From NCBI GenBank assembly GCA_022824025.1, contig JAJEBF010000029.1, forward strand, positions 47,697 through 111,696: DNA of 64,000 bases, given 5' to 3'. Shown here in pieces: positions 17,524 to 26,132 of the stretch (the first letter of the stretch is position 1; the number at the start of each line of letters is the position of its first letter). The position numbers and the translations under genes are program-made. The notes beneath the pieces were generated by a model. That model made no database searches. It saw only the letters and a program-made list of their open reading frames with translations, and had not been told where the DNA came from. This DNA is from Caldilineaceae bacterium. Its GTDB lineage: Bacteria; Chloroflexota; Anaerolineae; Caldilineales; Caldilineaceae.

Positions 17524-17927
17524 GCCTCGTCCTCAGCTCCTTGCCCGAAGGCGATGAAGTACCCGTCCGGGTCATACACGGCGAACTCGATGTTGTCGTA
17601 TTCGTGCTGATGCGTGAGGCCGTAGGCGAACTCGGCGCCCTTGGCCTCGAATTCGGCATGGAGCGCCCTCACATTCCGTACCCAGACGTAGGCGTCCCAG
17701 TAGCCGCCCCGCTCCCGGTTGGGGACAACTTCGTGCTCATCTCCCACCTCAGAGAGCATGAAGATGAAGCCGTCGCGATCGGGCATGGCGAATGTCGGCG
17801 GCTCTCCCCAAAGGTGGGGCCGCCTGAAGCCGAGCACATCGCAGTAGTAGTCGAGAGAAGCGGCAAGGTCGCGCACCATGAAATAGGGGGCGGAGCCGAT
17901 CAGGGCGGGGGCGCTTTCGGATGACAT
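17520..17927 (-). CDS. VOC (glyoxalase/bleomycin resistance) superfamily protein
   Basis: Single VOC module pair of 135 residues: PYFMVRDLAASLDYYCDVLGF opens, FIFMLSEVG and YVWVRNVRALHAEFEAKGAE follow, and EFAVYDPDGYFIAFGQ closes. VOC proteins bind a metal through His/Glu residues and act as dioxygenases, epimerases or isomerases. It is coupled to the diol dehydratase gene by a 4-nt overlap. A role in handling the product or a methylmalonyl-CoA-like intermediate is possible, but the sequence alone does not show it. Confidence 0.82.
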   Translation of the reverse strand: MSSESAPALIGSAPYFMVRDLAASLDYYCDVLGFRRPHLWGEPPTFAMPDRDGFIFMLSEVGDEHEVVPNRERGGYWDAYVWVRNVRALHAEFEAKGAEFAYGLTHQHEYDNIEFAVYDPDGYFIAFGQGAEDEA

Positions 17928-17966
17928 TGCGATACTCCAAGGAAGTGGGAGGGAAGCTTTTACAGT

Positions 17967-18263
17967 TCAGACGCGAATCAGATCTTTTTCGATAAAGTGG
18001 CGGAGCAGAGGCTTTCTGTCGATAGCGCCGCGCGTAAGCAGTTCAACGTTGGTTTCCAGCAGCTCCGCAAGATAGTCGTGCAGGTCAACGAACTCCCAGC
18101 CCAGCGGCGCGCTCAACGTGACCAGAATGTCCAGGTCGCTGGCCTCCGTCTGCTCGCCGCGGGCATAGGAGCCAAACAGAGCGATCTCTTCCACGTGGTA
18201 TCGTTCTTTCAATTCGCGCCGGTGAGAGCGCAAGATTGAGCGAATCTCCTCCAGGCTTTTCAT
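17967..18263 (-). CDS. MntA-like minimal nucleotidyltransferase
   Basis: Small nucleotidyltransferase of the pol-beta superfamily. In HepT/MntA modules the MntA protein AMPylates and silences the HEPN RNase HepT. Motif IALFGSYARGEQTEASDLDI has the GS and DxD elements, and the third acidic strand is FVDLHDYLAELL. No HepT gene is adjacent in either direction, so it appears to be an orphan. 98 residues is standard. It lies between the VOC gene and a hypothetical gene on the same strand. Confidence 0.8.
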   Translation of the reverse strand: MKSLEEIRSILRSHRRELKERYHVEEIALFGSYARGEQTEASDLDILVTLSAPLGWEFVDLHDYLAELLETNVELLTRGAIDRKPLLRHFIEKDLIRV

Positions 18264-18338
18264 CGTTTCATCTCACCGCACGCCTCAGTTTTTTCGCGCG
18301 CTCTGTCCATAGGGGAATCAGGAGCGGCGCGCCGGTTG

Positions 18339-18713
18339 TCAGGACGAAGCGACTGCTGCTGTGGAAGCTACATCGAAGTTGGCTGCTTCGACGGGAACGA
18401 CGTCCAGAAACTCAACCGGTTCGGCGTCCCGGCCGTTCTCCCAGAGGAGCGAGAAGAACCAGATACCGCTCTCGCCGACGGTGAAGCTGGCAGGGCTGAA
18501 GTGTCTGCGGCGTTCCTGCTTCATGCCATTGTTCTCATCCGGCAACTCAAATCGCGCGCTTTCTTCAATTAACTCCGGCTCGTAATGGACGGACCAGCCC
18601 CACATCTGTTCCTCATATGCCTCACCGCGGAGATGCAAGACGTTGGCATATTCCCGCGCCTCCGCCAGTTCGGGGACGTATTTGACCTGCCCGCTACTGA
18701 GAGTGCTCATCAT
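18339..18713 (-). CDS. Hypothetical protein between nucleotidyltransferase and aminotransferase genes
   Basis: A 124-residue acidic protein with a clear coding frame, an ATG pair at 18713/18710 and GGAG just upstream. No motif recognised; the middle part (SPASFTVGESGIWFFSLLWE) is strand-like, and there is no signal peptide or membrane helix. It starts 15 nt after the aminotransferase stop codon, so it is probably co-transcribed with that gene. Function unknown. Confidence 0.6.
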   Translation of the reverse strand: MMSTLSSGQVKYVPELAEAREYANVLHLRGEAYEEQMWGWSVHYEPELIEESARFELPDENNGMKQERRRHFSPASFTVGESGIWFFSLLWENGRDAEPVEFLDVVPVEAANFDVASTAAVASS

Positions 18714-18728
18714 GCTCCATCAAACAGA

Positions 18729-20075
18729 TCACTCCTCAGACATCGAGTCGAGCGCGGCGCCGATGGCGTCGACGATCTGATCGACCTCATCCTCGTTGAT
18801 GACCAGCGGCGGCGAGAAGGCCAGGCTGCCGTTCAGGGCCCGCGTACGCACGCCGCGCGCCGCGGTCGCATTCTGCAGACTCATCGCCAGTTCAGTGTCC
18901 GGCTCCCTGGTCTCCTGGTCCTTGACGAATTCGACGGCGCAAAGGAGACCCTGGCCGCGCACGTCGCCCACGTTGCCGAACTCGCTCAACCTGGCCAGCC
19001 CGCTGCGCAGCCGATCGCCCATCTCCGCCGAACGTTCGGCCAGCTTCTCATCCTCAAGAATGGCGACATTGCGCAACCCGACCGCGCAGGAGGCGGCGTG
19101 CCCGGAATAGGTGAAGCCGTGCATCCAGGCCTCGTCCTGCGGCGCGCTGTTCATGGCGTCGAGGATCCGGTCGTTGATCTGGATGCCGCCCAGCGGCAGG
19201 TAGCCGCTCGTGATGCCTTTGGCGAATGCGAGGATATCCGGTTCGATGCCGTAGCGGTTGAGCGCGAACATCTCGCCGGTGCGCCCGAAGCCGCAGATCA
19301 CCTCGTCGGCGATCAGCAGGATGTCATACTTGTCGCAGATGGCGCGCACAAGGGGAAAGTAGTCCTCCGGCGGCACGAAAACGCCGCCCACGCCCTGCAC
19401 CGGCTCTGCGATCACCGCGGCGACCGTCTCCGGCCCTTCGCGCAGGATCGTCTCCTCCAGATCGCGCGCCGCGGCCTCGCCGACCGTCTCGCCCTCCCGC
19501 AGGTCGCCCTCGTAGCGATAAGGGTGCGGCGCGTGGCAGTAGACGAAGTTGGGCACCAGCGGGCCGAACATCTTGTGGTAGCGGGGCACGCTCGTGGCGC
19601 TGGTCGTTGCAAGCGTGATGCCGTGATAGGACTCGCGGCGGGAGATGATCTTGACCTTGTCCGGCTGCCCCTCCCGCTTCCAGAAATAACGGGCGGTCTT
19701 GAACGCGGTGTCGTTGCTTTCCGAGCCGCCGCAGGTGAAGAAGGTCGTCTTGAGGCTGGGATAAGCGTAGCCGGAAAGCTTGTAGGCCAGTTCGCTGGCG
19801 GGCAGGTTGGTCATGCCGGCGAAGTTGGAGGTATAGGCCAGATCCTGCATTTGCGCGTAGGCGGCCTCCGCCAGCTCGGTGCGGCCATAGCCCACATTCA
19901 CATTCCACAGACCGGCCATGCCATCCAGAATTTTGCGGCCGTCGGTGGTGTAAAGCCAGACGCCCTCGGCGCGCTCAACGATGATCGGATTTTCTGATTG
20001 GGAAGGGTGGTGCAGCGGGTGGAGCTGTCGTCTATCCTGCTCGAGCAGGGAGGGCTTTTCCTGTATAGCTGCCAT
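18729..20075 (-). CDS. Class III (omega) aminotransferase, PLP-dependent
   Basis: Fold-type I class III aminotransferase, as in beta-alanine:pyruvate, putrescine or taurine transaminases. Landmarks: GVWLYTTDGRKILDGMAGLW, FFTCGGSESNDTAFKTAR, IISRRESYHGIT, the DEV Asp in LLIADEVICGFGRTG and the PLP lysine in FAKGITSGYLPLGG. 448 residues is normal. AGGAGAC lies 6 nt before the ATG. In operon context with the diol dehydratase genes it could aminate or deaminate an aldehyde product; that is inference. Confidence 0.92.
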   Translation of the reverse strand: MAAIQEKPSLLEQDRRQLHPLHHPSQSENPIIVERAEGVWLYTTDGRKILDGMAGLWNVNVGYGRTELAEAAYAQMQDLAYTSNFAGMTNLPASELAYKLSGYAYPSLKTTFFTCGGSESNDTAFKTARYFWKREGQPDKVKIISRRESYHGITLATTSATSVPRYHKMFGPLVPNFVYCHAPHPYRYEGDLREGETVGEAAARDLEETILREGPETVAAVIAEPVQGVGGVFVPPEDYFPLVRAICDKYDILLIADEVICGFGRTGEMFALNRYGIEPDILAFAKGITSGYLPLGGIQINDRILDAMNSAPQDEAWMHGFTYSGHAASCAVGLRNVAILEDEKLAERSAEMGDRLRSGLARLSEFGNVGDVRGQGLLCAVEFVKDQETREPDTELAMSLQNATAARGVRTRALNGSLAFSPPLVINEDEVDQIVDAIGAALDSMSEE

Positions 20076-20108
20076 GTATGTCTCCTTGGTCAGTGCCGTT
20101 CACCGGCC

Positions 20109-21536
20109 TCAGGCCGCGGCGCCGTTGGCAAAGGGCGTCAGATGGCGGGTGAAGTGGGTGTTCAGCACCTTTTCGTAGGCTTCCTCATTGTCGGCGATCA
20201 GGCCGTGAATCTGCGGGCCGAAGCGGTCCAGATTGGAGCCGAATGTCACGTGCAGCAGCTGGCGGGCGTCGAACTGCTCCAGCAGCCCCGGCAGCTCTGC
20301 GTCGGACAGATCGGCGTTGGCGGGCACCTTGTCCGGCTGGCAGTCAAGAAAGTAGGTTTTGCGATCGTTTTCGAAGCGGGCGCGCGAGTAGTCGAGAATC
20401 TGGCGGAAGAGAGCTGTGTCAAGGTCGGCGATGACGCGCAGCGCCTCCAGATAGCTGGTGCCTGCCGTCTTGACATGCACCCGGTCCTCGGCGTACTTGG
20501 CGACCAGCGGGTAGATGCTGAATTTGTCGGAGCCGGTATGCACGCTCAGCTTGTAGGCGTCAAAATGCTTTAGAATGGCCGCGTGCTTGATCAGCTCCGC
20601 CTCGAACGGGCCCGTGTCGCCGATGTAGTCGACGCCCTTCTGAAACTTGCCCACAAAGCGGGGCGCGAGGCTGACCACCGGCAGATTCCGCCGCAACAGC
20701 TCGTGCGCCATGAAGTAGTGCTCGTAGATCGACGTGGGCGTCTCGGTCTCGTCCACCGACATCTCCAGATCATAGCGCGTTCCGCCCATCTGTTGATCGA
20801 GCGCGGCCGCGATATCCAGCGTGTGAACGATGGCGCGTCCGTACTTTGCCAGCGCCCGCAGCAGGCGCTCTTCGCTGAAGGTCAGCGTCAGCCCCGCCAG
20901 TTCGATGGGGGCGGCCAGATAGTCGGCGCGCAGCGCGGCCAAATCGGTATCGAGCCGCGCCCAGGGCAGCGCCTCGACCTTGGCGCGCAACGCCGGCAGC
21001 GAGTCGGTCTCGGCCTCATTGTCGACATGGTCGCTGGGGTCGATCGTGTAGAAGGTATAGCCGGCCGCGACGAACGCGGGCAGGTCGCTGACCAGCTTCA
21101 CATGGTCGGCGTCCGCGCCCCAGGGGGCGCGCCAGCCCATCTGCGCCACGCCCCACATGGCGTCATCCACCACCTCCTGCGGCGTGCGCCCGATGCGGTC
21201 GTTCTCGCGCACCGACTGCTGCGCGAAGATCGGCGCGATGCCGGTGCCCTCGACTGAGCGGATGTGTCCTGGCGTGGCCGCGCCCAACCGGTCGCCGAAG
21301 CCGAACGAGGTTTCCACGCCCAGCGGTACCGGATTCAACCAGGTCAGGCGTTCGCGCAGCGCGGCCGCGTTTTCCGCGGTCAGCGGGCAGACCAGCATCC
21401 CGTTCGCCGTCTCGCCGCTGAAGCCGCTGGTATCGCCCTGCACGCACAGCCTCTTCGCCCTGCCGGCGCGCGCCAGCGCGTAGGTGGTTCCATCCTGCTC
21501 GATAACCGATTGAGGGTACTGTTTCAACTGTGTCAT
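20109..21536 (-). CDS. uxaE: Tagaturonate epimerase (UxaE) family protein
   Basis: Resembles UxaE, the tagaturonate/fructuronate epimerase of Thermotoga and relatives that interconverts D-tagaturonate and D-fructuronate in hexuronate breakdown. Landmarks are TLTFSEERLLRALAKYGRA, YDLEMSVDETETPTS, KFQKGVDYIGDTGPFEAEL and the metal-site-like YKLSVHTGSDKFSIYP. Start ATG at 21536 (MTQLKQYPQ) rather than the in-frame codon at 21551. It heads the minus-strand run that continues into the aminotransferase gene 33 nt later. Assignment is by motif memory and should be read as family-level. Confidence 0.78.
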   Translation of the reverse strand: MTQLKQYPQSVIEQDGTTYALARAGRAKRLCVQGDTSGFSGETANGMLVCPLTAENAAALRERLTWLNPVPLGVETSFGFGDRLGAATPGHIRSVEGTGIAPIFAQQSVRENDRIGRTPQEVVDDAMWGVAQMGWRAPWGADADHVKLVSDLPAFVAAGYTFYTIDPSDHVDNEAETDSLPALRAKVEALPWARLDTDLAALRADYLAAPIELAGLTLTFSEERLLRALAKYGRAIVHTLDIAAALDQQMGGTRYDLEMSVDETETPTSIYEHYFMAHELLRRNLPVVSLAPRFVGKFQKGVDYIGDTGPFEAELIKHAAILKHFDAYKLSVHTGSDKFSIYPLVAKYAEDRVHVKTAGTSYLEALRVIADLDTALFRQILDYSRARFENDRKTYFLDCQPDKVPANADLSDAELPGLLEQFDARQLLHVTFGSNLDRFGPQIHGLIADNEEAYEKVLNTHFTRHLTPFANGAAA

Positions 21537-21590
21537 TGTACGGCTTTCCACAAGCAGTTTATCTGATTTTTGTCAGGGGCGTGCCCGGCA

Positions 21591-21848
21591 TTATGACTCC
21601 CGGTCGGGCAGAACGCGCTCAGAGCGTAGGTCCCGTTGCCAGGCAACAGGGTCGGAAATCTCGGAAAAAGTTTCTCTCTGGGCAAGCTCTGCCAAGATCT
21701 CTGCCATCAATCGTCCTCGATTGGACGGAGTTACGGAATCTGGTTCCTCCAGGAAAGTAATATAGACTTGCGCGGCGTCTATTCTTTCAGGAGGGTGTTC
21801 GAGCCACTCTATCTGATTGTCGTGAAGGACTGCCTTGTGCGTGCGCAT
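21591..21848 (-). CDS. Putative orphan antitoxin-like small protein
   Basis: 85-residue protein opening MRTHKAVLHDNQIEWLE, with VYITFLEE and a C-terminal ISDPVAWQRDLRSERVLPDR. The layout (N-terminal swapped-hairpin-like strand, acidic tail ending in a tryptophan-containing segment) matches small antitoxins that normally precede a PIN-domain or MazF-like toxin. No toxin gene follows: the next gene downstream is the epimerase. A GGGTAGGGA sequence precedes the ATG at 21848. The longer in-frame start at 21956 is unlikely. Confidence 0.55.
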   Translation of the reverse strand: MRTHKAVLHDNQIEWLEHPPERIDAAQVYITFLEEPDSVTPSNRGRLMAEILAELAQRETFSEISDPVAWQRDLRSERVLPDRES

Positions 21849-22063
21849 GTCCCTACCCCAGGCACCGCAGCGGACAAGCGGCCGTGAAAATTTAGACACC
21901 GCGAACCAGCGGTTCCGTATCCCTTGCCGCCACGTCATTAGAAGGCTAGAATACACGAGAAGCAGATTCTGCGCTACTCACAGGGGCGCCGAACCCGCAA
22001 CGTTCACAGCCGGTGACGGCAACAGGAGTCACCGGAAATTCCAGGCAAAAACGGGTGTTGACA

Positions 22064-23329
22064 ATGCAAATCCATCTCCAATACGGCCGCGACGGATTGA
22101 CCGCCGAGCTGCCCACCGAAAACGCCACGATCATCCGCCCGCGCTTTGTCGAAGGGCTGCCGGACGAGCAGGCAGCGTTCCAGGACGCGGCGCGGCGGCC
22201 CAACGGCGCCCGCCCCCTGGCGGAGGCCGTCGGCGCGCACGAGAGCGTCGCGATCGTCATCGCTGACGGCACCCGTCCGCTGCCCTCGGCGCGGCTGCTG
22301 CCGTGGATTCTGGCGGAGCTGGCGCACGTGCCGGAGGAGAATGTCACCATCGTCGTCGGCACGGGAACGCACCGCCCCAACACCGCGGAAGAGCTTGCGG
22401 AGATCGTCGGCGCGGAGGTCTACCGGCGGCTGCGCGTGCTCAACCACAACGCCTACGAAGAAGAGAGTATGTCCGTCGTGCGTCCTGGTCAGGACGGGCG
22501 CGGCCCGCTGATGATGAACCGGGAGTACGCGGAGGCCGACCGGCGCATCCTCGTCGGCTTCATCGAGCCGCACTTCATGGCCGGCTTTTCGGGCGGCTAC
22601 AAGGCCGCCTTCCCCGGTGTGGCCGACCTGGCCTCGATCATGCACTATCACCGCGCCGAGATGATCGGCCATCCGCAGAGCAAATGGGGCGTGCTGGAAG
22701 GCAACCCGACCCAGGCGCAGATCCGGGCCAACGGGTCGGCCCTGCCGGTCGATTTTCTGGTGAACGTCACGCTCAATCACGCGCGGCGGATCACCCGCTT
22801 TTTCTGCGGCGGCGTCATCACCGCGCACGAAGAGGGCTGCCGCTATGTGAAGGAGACAGCGATGGCTGCCGTCAACCGCAGCTTTCCGCTTGTGATCACC
22901 ACCAACAGCGGCTTCCCCCTCGACCAGAACCTCTACCAGTCGGTGAAGGGGATGTGCGCCGCGGCCGAGATCATCGAGGACGACGGCGAGATGATCGTCG
23001 CCGCGCGTTGCAATGACGGCTTCCCCGCGCACGGCAACTTTACCAAGCTGCTCTACGAGCACAGCTCGCCGCAGGCGATGCTGGAGACGATCTTCCGGCC
23101 CGGTTTTCACATGCTGGATCAGTGGCAGGCGCAGAAGTTCGCCGAGGTGGCGCTGCGCGCGCAGGTGGCGATATACAGCGAGTTGGAGCCGGACGCGGTG
23201 GCCCGCGCCGGCCTTACCCCGGTCGCCGACCTGAACGAACACATCAGCACAGCCGTCGCGGACCTGGGGCCCGACGCGCCAATCGCAGTGCTGCCGGAAG
23301 GACCGATGACGATTCCCTATCTGGTATAG
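22064..23329 (+). CDS. LarA-like nickel-pincer (DUF2088) racemase
   Basis: Family of lactate racemase LarA, which uses a covalently bound nickel-pincer nucleotide to racemise or epimerise 2-hydroxy acids. Marks: AIVIADGTRPLPS, the nucleotide/His motif VVGTGTHRPNT, HFMAGFSGGYKAAFPG (pincer lysine region) and IMHYHRAEMIGHP with catalytic His residues. ATG at 22064 yields 421 residues, normal for LarA homologues. No larB, larC or larE cofactor genes are in the window, so they must lie elsewhere. It is convergent with the neighbouring enolase-superfamily gene. Substrate may be a sugar acid or lactate. Confidence 0.85.
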   Translation: MQIHLQYGRDGLTAELPTENATIIRPRFVEGLPDEQAAFQDAARRPNGARPLAEAVGAHESVAIVIADGTRPLPSARLLPWILAELAHVPEENVTIVVGTGTHRPNTAEELAEIVGAEVYRRLRVLNHNAYEEESMSVVRPGQDGRGPLMMNREYAEADRRILVGFIEPHFMAGFSGGYKAAFPGVADLASIMHYHRAEMIGHPQSKWGVLEGNPTQAQIRANGSALPVDFLVNVTLNHARRITRFFCGGVITAHEEGCRYVKETAMAAVNRSFPLVITTNSGFPLDQNLYQSVKGMCAAAEIIEDDGEMIVAARCNDGFPAHGNFTKLLYEHSSPQAMLETIFRPGFHMLDQWQAQKFAEVALRAQVAIYSELEPDAVARAGLTPVADLNEHISTAVADLGPDAPIAVLPEGPMTIPYLV

Positions 23330-23338
23330 ACGCGGCGG

Positions 23339-24391
23339 TCAGTCCAGCAGCGTTTCGTTCAGGCGCACGCCGAAGCCAGGCGCGTCGCCGGGGGTCAGAT
23401 AGCCGTCCACCGGCTGCGGCTCGTCCAGCCACAACCGCTCATGCGAGCGGTGCCGGTTGCCCAGCACCAGTTCGCCGAGCTCTTCACACGCCGTTCCCGC
23501 GATAACGTGCAGTCCCCACGGCTCGCCGCCGCGGTGCAGGATCACGGTGGCGCCGGCCTCTTGCGCCTGCGCAATGATGCGCCGCGTCGCGGTGATGCCG
23601 CCGCACCAGGTCACGTCCGGCTGCCAGATGTCGAGCGCGCCGGCCCGGGCGATGTCGGCGAAGCGGTGGTGGGTGAAGTCGTGCTCGCCCCCGGCCAGCT
23701 GGATCGGCTTGATCTGCGGCCGCAGCGCGGCCAGCCCGTCCAGGTCGTCCGGCGTCAGCACGTCCTCGAACCAGTAAACGTCATAAGGCGCCAGCGTGCG
23801 CGCCATCTTGCGCGTCGTCGCGGCATCCCAGGCCATGTAGCAGTCGAACATGAGCAGCGAGTCCGCGCCCAGATGACGCCGTGATTCTTCCGCCGCGGCC
23901 GCGGCCCGCTCGAAGGCGGAGGCGTCGCGGAACCGGCCAAAGGGAATCTTCTGCGCGGTGAACCCGCTCTCCGCGAACCATTCCGGGTCATCGCCCGAAG
24001 CATAGGCGCGGATGCGGGGCGCGGACGCGCCGCCCAGCAGCGCGTAAACCGGCTGCCGCTCTGCCCTGCCGAGAAGGTCCCACAGGGCGAGGTCGATGCC
24101 GCTGAGCGCCATAATGGCGATGCCGCCGCGCCCGTATGGGATCGAGGCCGCGTACAGCTTGTCCCACAGGCGCTCGATGTCGGCGGGGCTGTCGCAGGTC
24201 TCGTCCAGCAGCAGCTCGCGCAGGTGGCGGTTGACGACCTCCACCGCGGCCACACCGCCGCCGCCGCAACCGTAGCCGCTGACACCGGCATCGGTCTCGA
24301 CGCGCACGACGATCTGCCACAGGTAAGGGCGCCAGCCGCCCAGGGATTGGCGGTAGTTGGGATAGACGGCGCGGATGTTGGTGATTTTCAT
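23339..24391 (-). CDS. Enolase-superfamily dehydratase, rhamnonate dehydratase-like
   Basis: Closest in pattern to L-rhamnonate dehydratases, which convert L-rhamnonate to 2-keto-3-deoxy-L-rhamnonate. N-terminal MKITNIRAVYPNYRQ; barrel marks SGFTAQKIPFGRF (Lys), LMFDCYMAWD (Asp), VYWFEDVLTPDD (Glu), LAGGEHDFTHH (Glu), IWQPDVTWCGGIT and the base His in VILHRGGEPWG. 350 residues. ATG at 24391 is the family start. The first 190 nt of the gene recur, about 94% identical by eye, as a truncated copy at 27209-27399. Confidence 0.85.
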   Translation of the reverse strand: MKITNIRAVYPNYRQSLGGWRPYLWQIVVRVETDAGVSGYGCGGGGVAAVEVVNRHLRELLLDETCDSPADIERLWDKLYAASIPYGRGGIAIMALSGIDLALWDLLGRAERQPVYALLGGASAPRIRAYASGDDPEWFAESGFTAQKIPFGRFRDASAFERAAAAAEESRRHLGADSLLMFDCYMAWDAATTRKMARTLAPYDVYWFEDVLTPDDLDGLAALRPQIKPIQLAGGEHDFTHHRFADIARAGALDIWQPDVTWCGGITATRRIIAQAQEAGATVILHRGGEPWGLHVIAGTACEELGELVLGNRHRSHERLWLDEPQPVDGYLTPGDAPGFGVRLNETLLD

Positions 24392-24398
24392 GGGGATG
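24201..24398. repeat. Enolase-gene 5' segment duplicated at 27209-27406
   Basis: 198 bp covering the start of the enolase-superfamily gene aligns without gaps to 27209-27406; I count 11 mismatches by eye. The homology stops 7 bp before the start codon, so upstream regions differ. Confidence 0.9.
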
Positions 24399-24478
24399 TT
24401 TTGCCTATGTGATCTGTGAGAAGAGGTAGCGCACGACTGCCCAGGCATGAGGGCGCCCAAGTGCAAGGACCTCAGGGC

Positions 24479-24508
24479 TTGTCAAGGGCGCGTTCGTGTG
24501 GTTATACT
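24479..24508 (+). promoter_or_regulatory. Promoter of the TIGR04255 cassette
   Basis: TTGTCA (24479-24484), 18-bp spacer, TATACT (24503-24508), 75 nt before the ATG at 24583. Confidence 0.6.
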
Positions 24509-24582
24509 ACCCCGGCCATAATTGGACGCGTCCGAAATCCTTCTCTAGAAACTGTCGATAAAGAGCAGAAGCGAATTTGTAA

Positions 24583-25365
24583 ATGGCTATTGCTTTCGAA
24601 AGTCCGCCCATCAACGAAGTCGTTGTATCCACGTACTTTAATCCGCAGTTGTCAGACTTTCGCGGTGAGCATGTCGGCCTCTTCTGGGAAAAGATTAGAG
24701 AGGAATATCCTGTCGCACGCCAGCAACCTCCGGTGGGAGTAGGGCCGGATTTGGTCTCTGACGAAGTATTTCCAATGCCCAGATATTGGTTCATCGCAGA
24801 CGATGATGCAAAGCTCATTCAGATTCAGAAGAACGCGTTTATGTTTAACTGGCGGCGCAGAGATAACGCTTATCCACGCTTCCATCGAGATATAAAGCCC
24901 ACATTTGATAGATACTATGACCTGTTTAGCAGATTTCTCCGAACCGAAATCCAAATGGAGGACCCCGCAATTGACCTCTGCGAGTTGACCTACGTTAATG
25001 TTGTGGAGCGCTGCGCGTTTTGGGACGGGCCGCAAGATACGCAGGATGTCATCCCTTCTTTTTCTTTGCTAAATCCAGGTGTTGATACGATTGCTTCTCC
25101 GGGATTCGACTGCAATTACACTTACAGAGTCGAAGACGATCTGCAAATTAGTATAGGCATACGAAGTGGTGTCATGGCACAGCAGGCGGATGCTCCGGTT
25201 CTGATCTTTGAAATCAGGGCGAGAGCGCGTCTTGGGCAGGTTACAAAATCAGAAGCAGATGAATGGTTCGAAAGAGCGCATCATTCTGTTCACGAATGCT
25301 TTGTCGGAATGACGTCTCAAGATATTCAGGAAAGACATTGGAAGCCAACGGAGGCAGTACGATGA
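24583..25365 (+). CDS. TIGR04255 family protein
   Basis: Matches the sporadically distributed TIGR04255 family: opening AFESPPINEVVVSTYFNP, a central strand-rich region (LCELTYVNVVERCAFW) and a closing FERAHHSVHECFVGMTS. 260 residues is typical. The family is found singly or next to unknown genes in many phyla, often in variable regions, and its function is unknown. Here it heads three genes joined by 4-nt ATGA overlaps. Base composition is clearly lower in GC than the flanking enolase gene, which suggests transfer. The upstream ribosome site is weak. Confidence 0.75.
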   Translation: MAIAFESPPINEVVVSTYFNPQLSDFRGEHVGLFWEKIREEYPVARQQPPVGVGPDLVSDEVFPMPRYWFIADDDAKLIQIQKNAFMFNWRRRDNAYPRFHRDIKPTFDRYYDLFSRFLRTEIQMEDPAIDLCELTYVNVVERCAFWDGPQDTQDVIPSFSLLNPGVDTIASPGFDCNYTYRVEDDLQISIGIRSGVMAQQADAPVLIFEIRARARLGQVTKSEADEWFERAHHSVHECFVGMTSQDIQERHWKPTEAVR

Positions 25366-26132
25366 AGACGGAAGTAACTGCTACATCTGCTCCAGGCTAT
25401 CAGCTGCCTGCTCTCCAACGGATAGGCGATTCGGTTTCCGCATTTGATCCTGACAGAGACGTGGTTCCACTGCAGTCGAGCGCTTCGAACTCCTTTCCCG
25501 AATCGCGGGCCATCGCCAAGAAGGTGCGTCCAAAGACAGGAGAAAAGTTCTTAATCGCTTTTGGGCAAGTACACCGTATTCGCCCCCCCTCTAATCGTTG
25601 GGAAACCGAATCTGGAAGGGACGCAACAATTGCGGTTAATGAGTTTCCCGAGAGCATCGTTTACGTGCCAGTCGTAACTTCTATGGGCGATTCAGTTGGC
25701 CCCGCTTTAGGCGCCGGGGCTGATCCGTGGCGCGAATACACCGCTGCGCTTGAAGAAAAAGAGAGTCGCGCGCAGCAAGTGCGCCAGGCGTATAACGCTA
25801 GAATTGATATGTTACGCATGGCGGCCGCAGCTGAAGAAATCGAAATGAATGAGGCCTCTGTGAACGATTTTTGGTCATTCATTGGATCGGCGCACTTTTC
25901 TCGACAGGCAGGGCTGGCGTTAATGGAAAATGGAAACGTCCGCGCAGTGTGGAAAGGAGAAGAGGATAGTCACCTTGGTCTTCACTTTCTCGGAGAACAA
26001 CTGGTGCAGTATGTGATTTTCAAACGGCGCCCAGGCAGCAGTAGGATTTCAAGAACTGCTGGGAGAGATTCGTTTGATGGGATCAGGAGACAGATTGGCG
26101 CTTTTGATTTAGTTTCACTGGTGAGCGCATGA
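25362..26132 (+). CDS. Unknown protein, second gene of the TIGR04255 cassette
   Basis: 256 residues starting at the ATG that overlaps the TGA of the preceding gene (ATGA at 25362-25365). No known domain recognised. The N-terminal 120 residues look low in regular structure; the middle (SRAQQVRQAYNARIDMLRMA, then AAEEIEMNE) is a helix with coiled-coil character; the end (ALMENGNVRAVWKGEEDSHL, then LHFLGEQLVQYVIFKRR) is a compact alpha/beta part. Translational coupling to both neighbours implies that the three products act together. Function unknown. Confidence 0.7.
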   Translation: MKTEVTATSAPGYQLPALQRIGDSVSAFDPDRDVVPLQSSASNSFPESRAIAKKVRPKTGEKFLIAFGQVHRIRPPSNRWETESGRDATIAVNEFPESIVYVPVVTSMGDSVGPALGAGADPWREYTAALEEKESRAQQVRQAYNARIDMLRMAAAAEEIEMNEASVNDFWSFIGSAHFSRQAGLALMENGNVRAVWKGEEDSHLGLHFLGEQLVQYVIFKRRPGSSRISRTAGRDSFDGIRRQIGAFDLVSLVSA

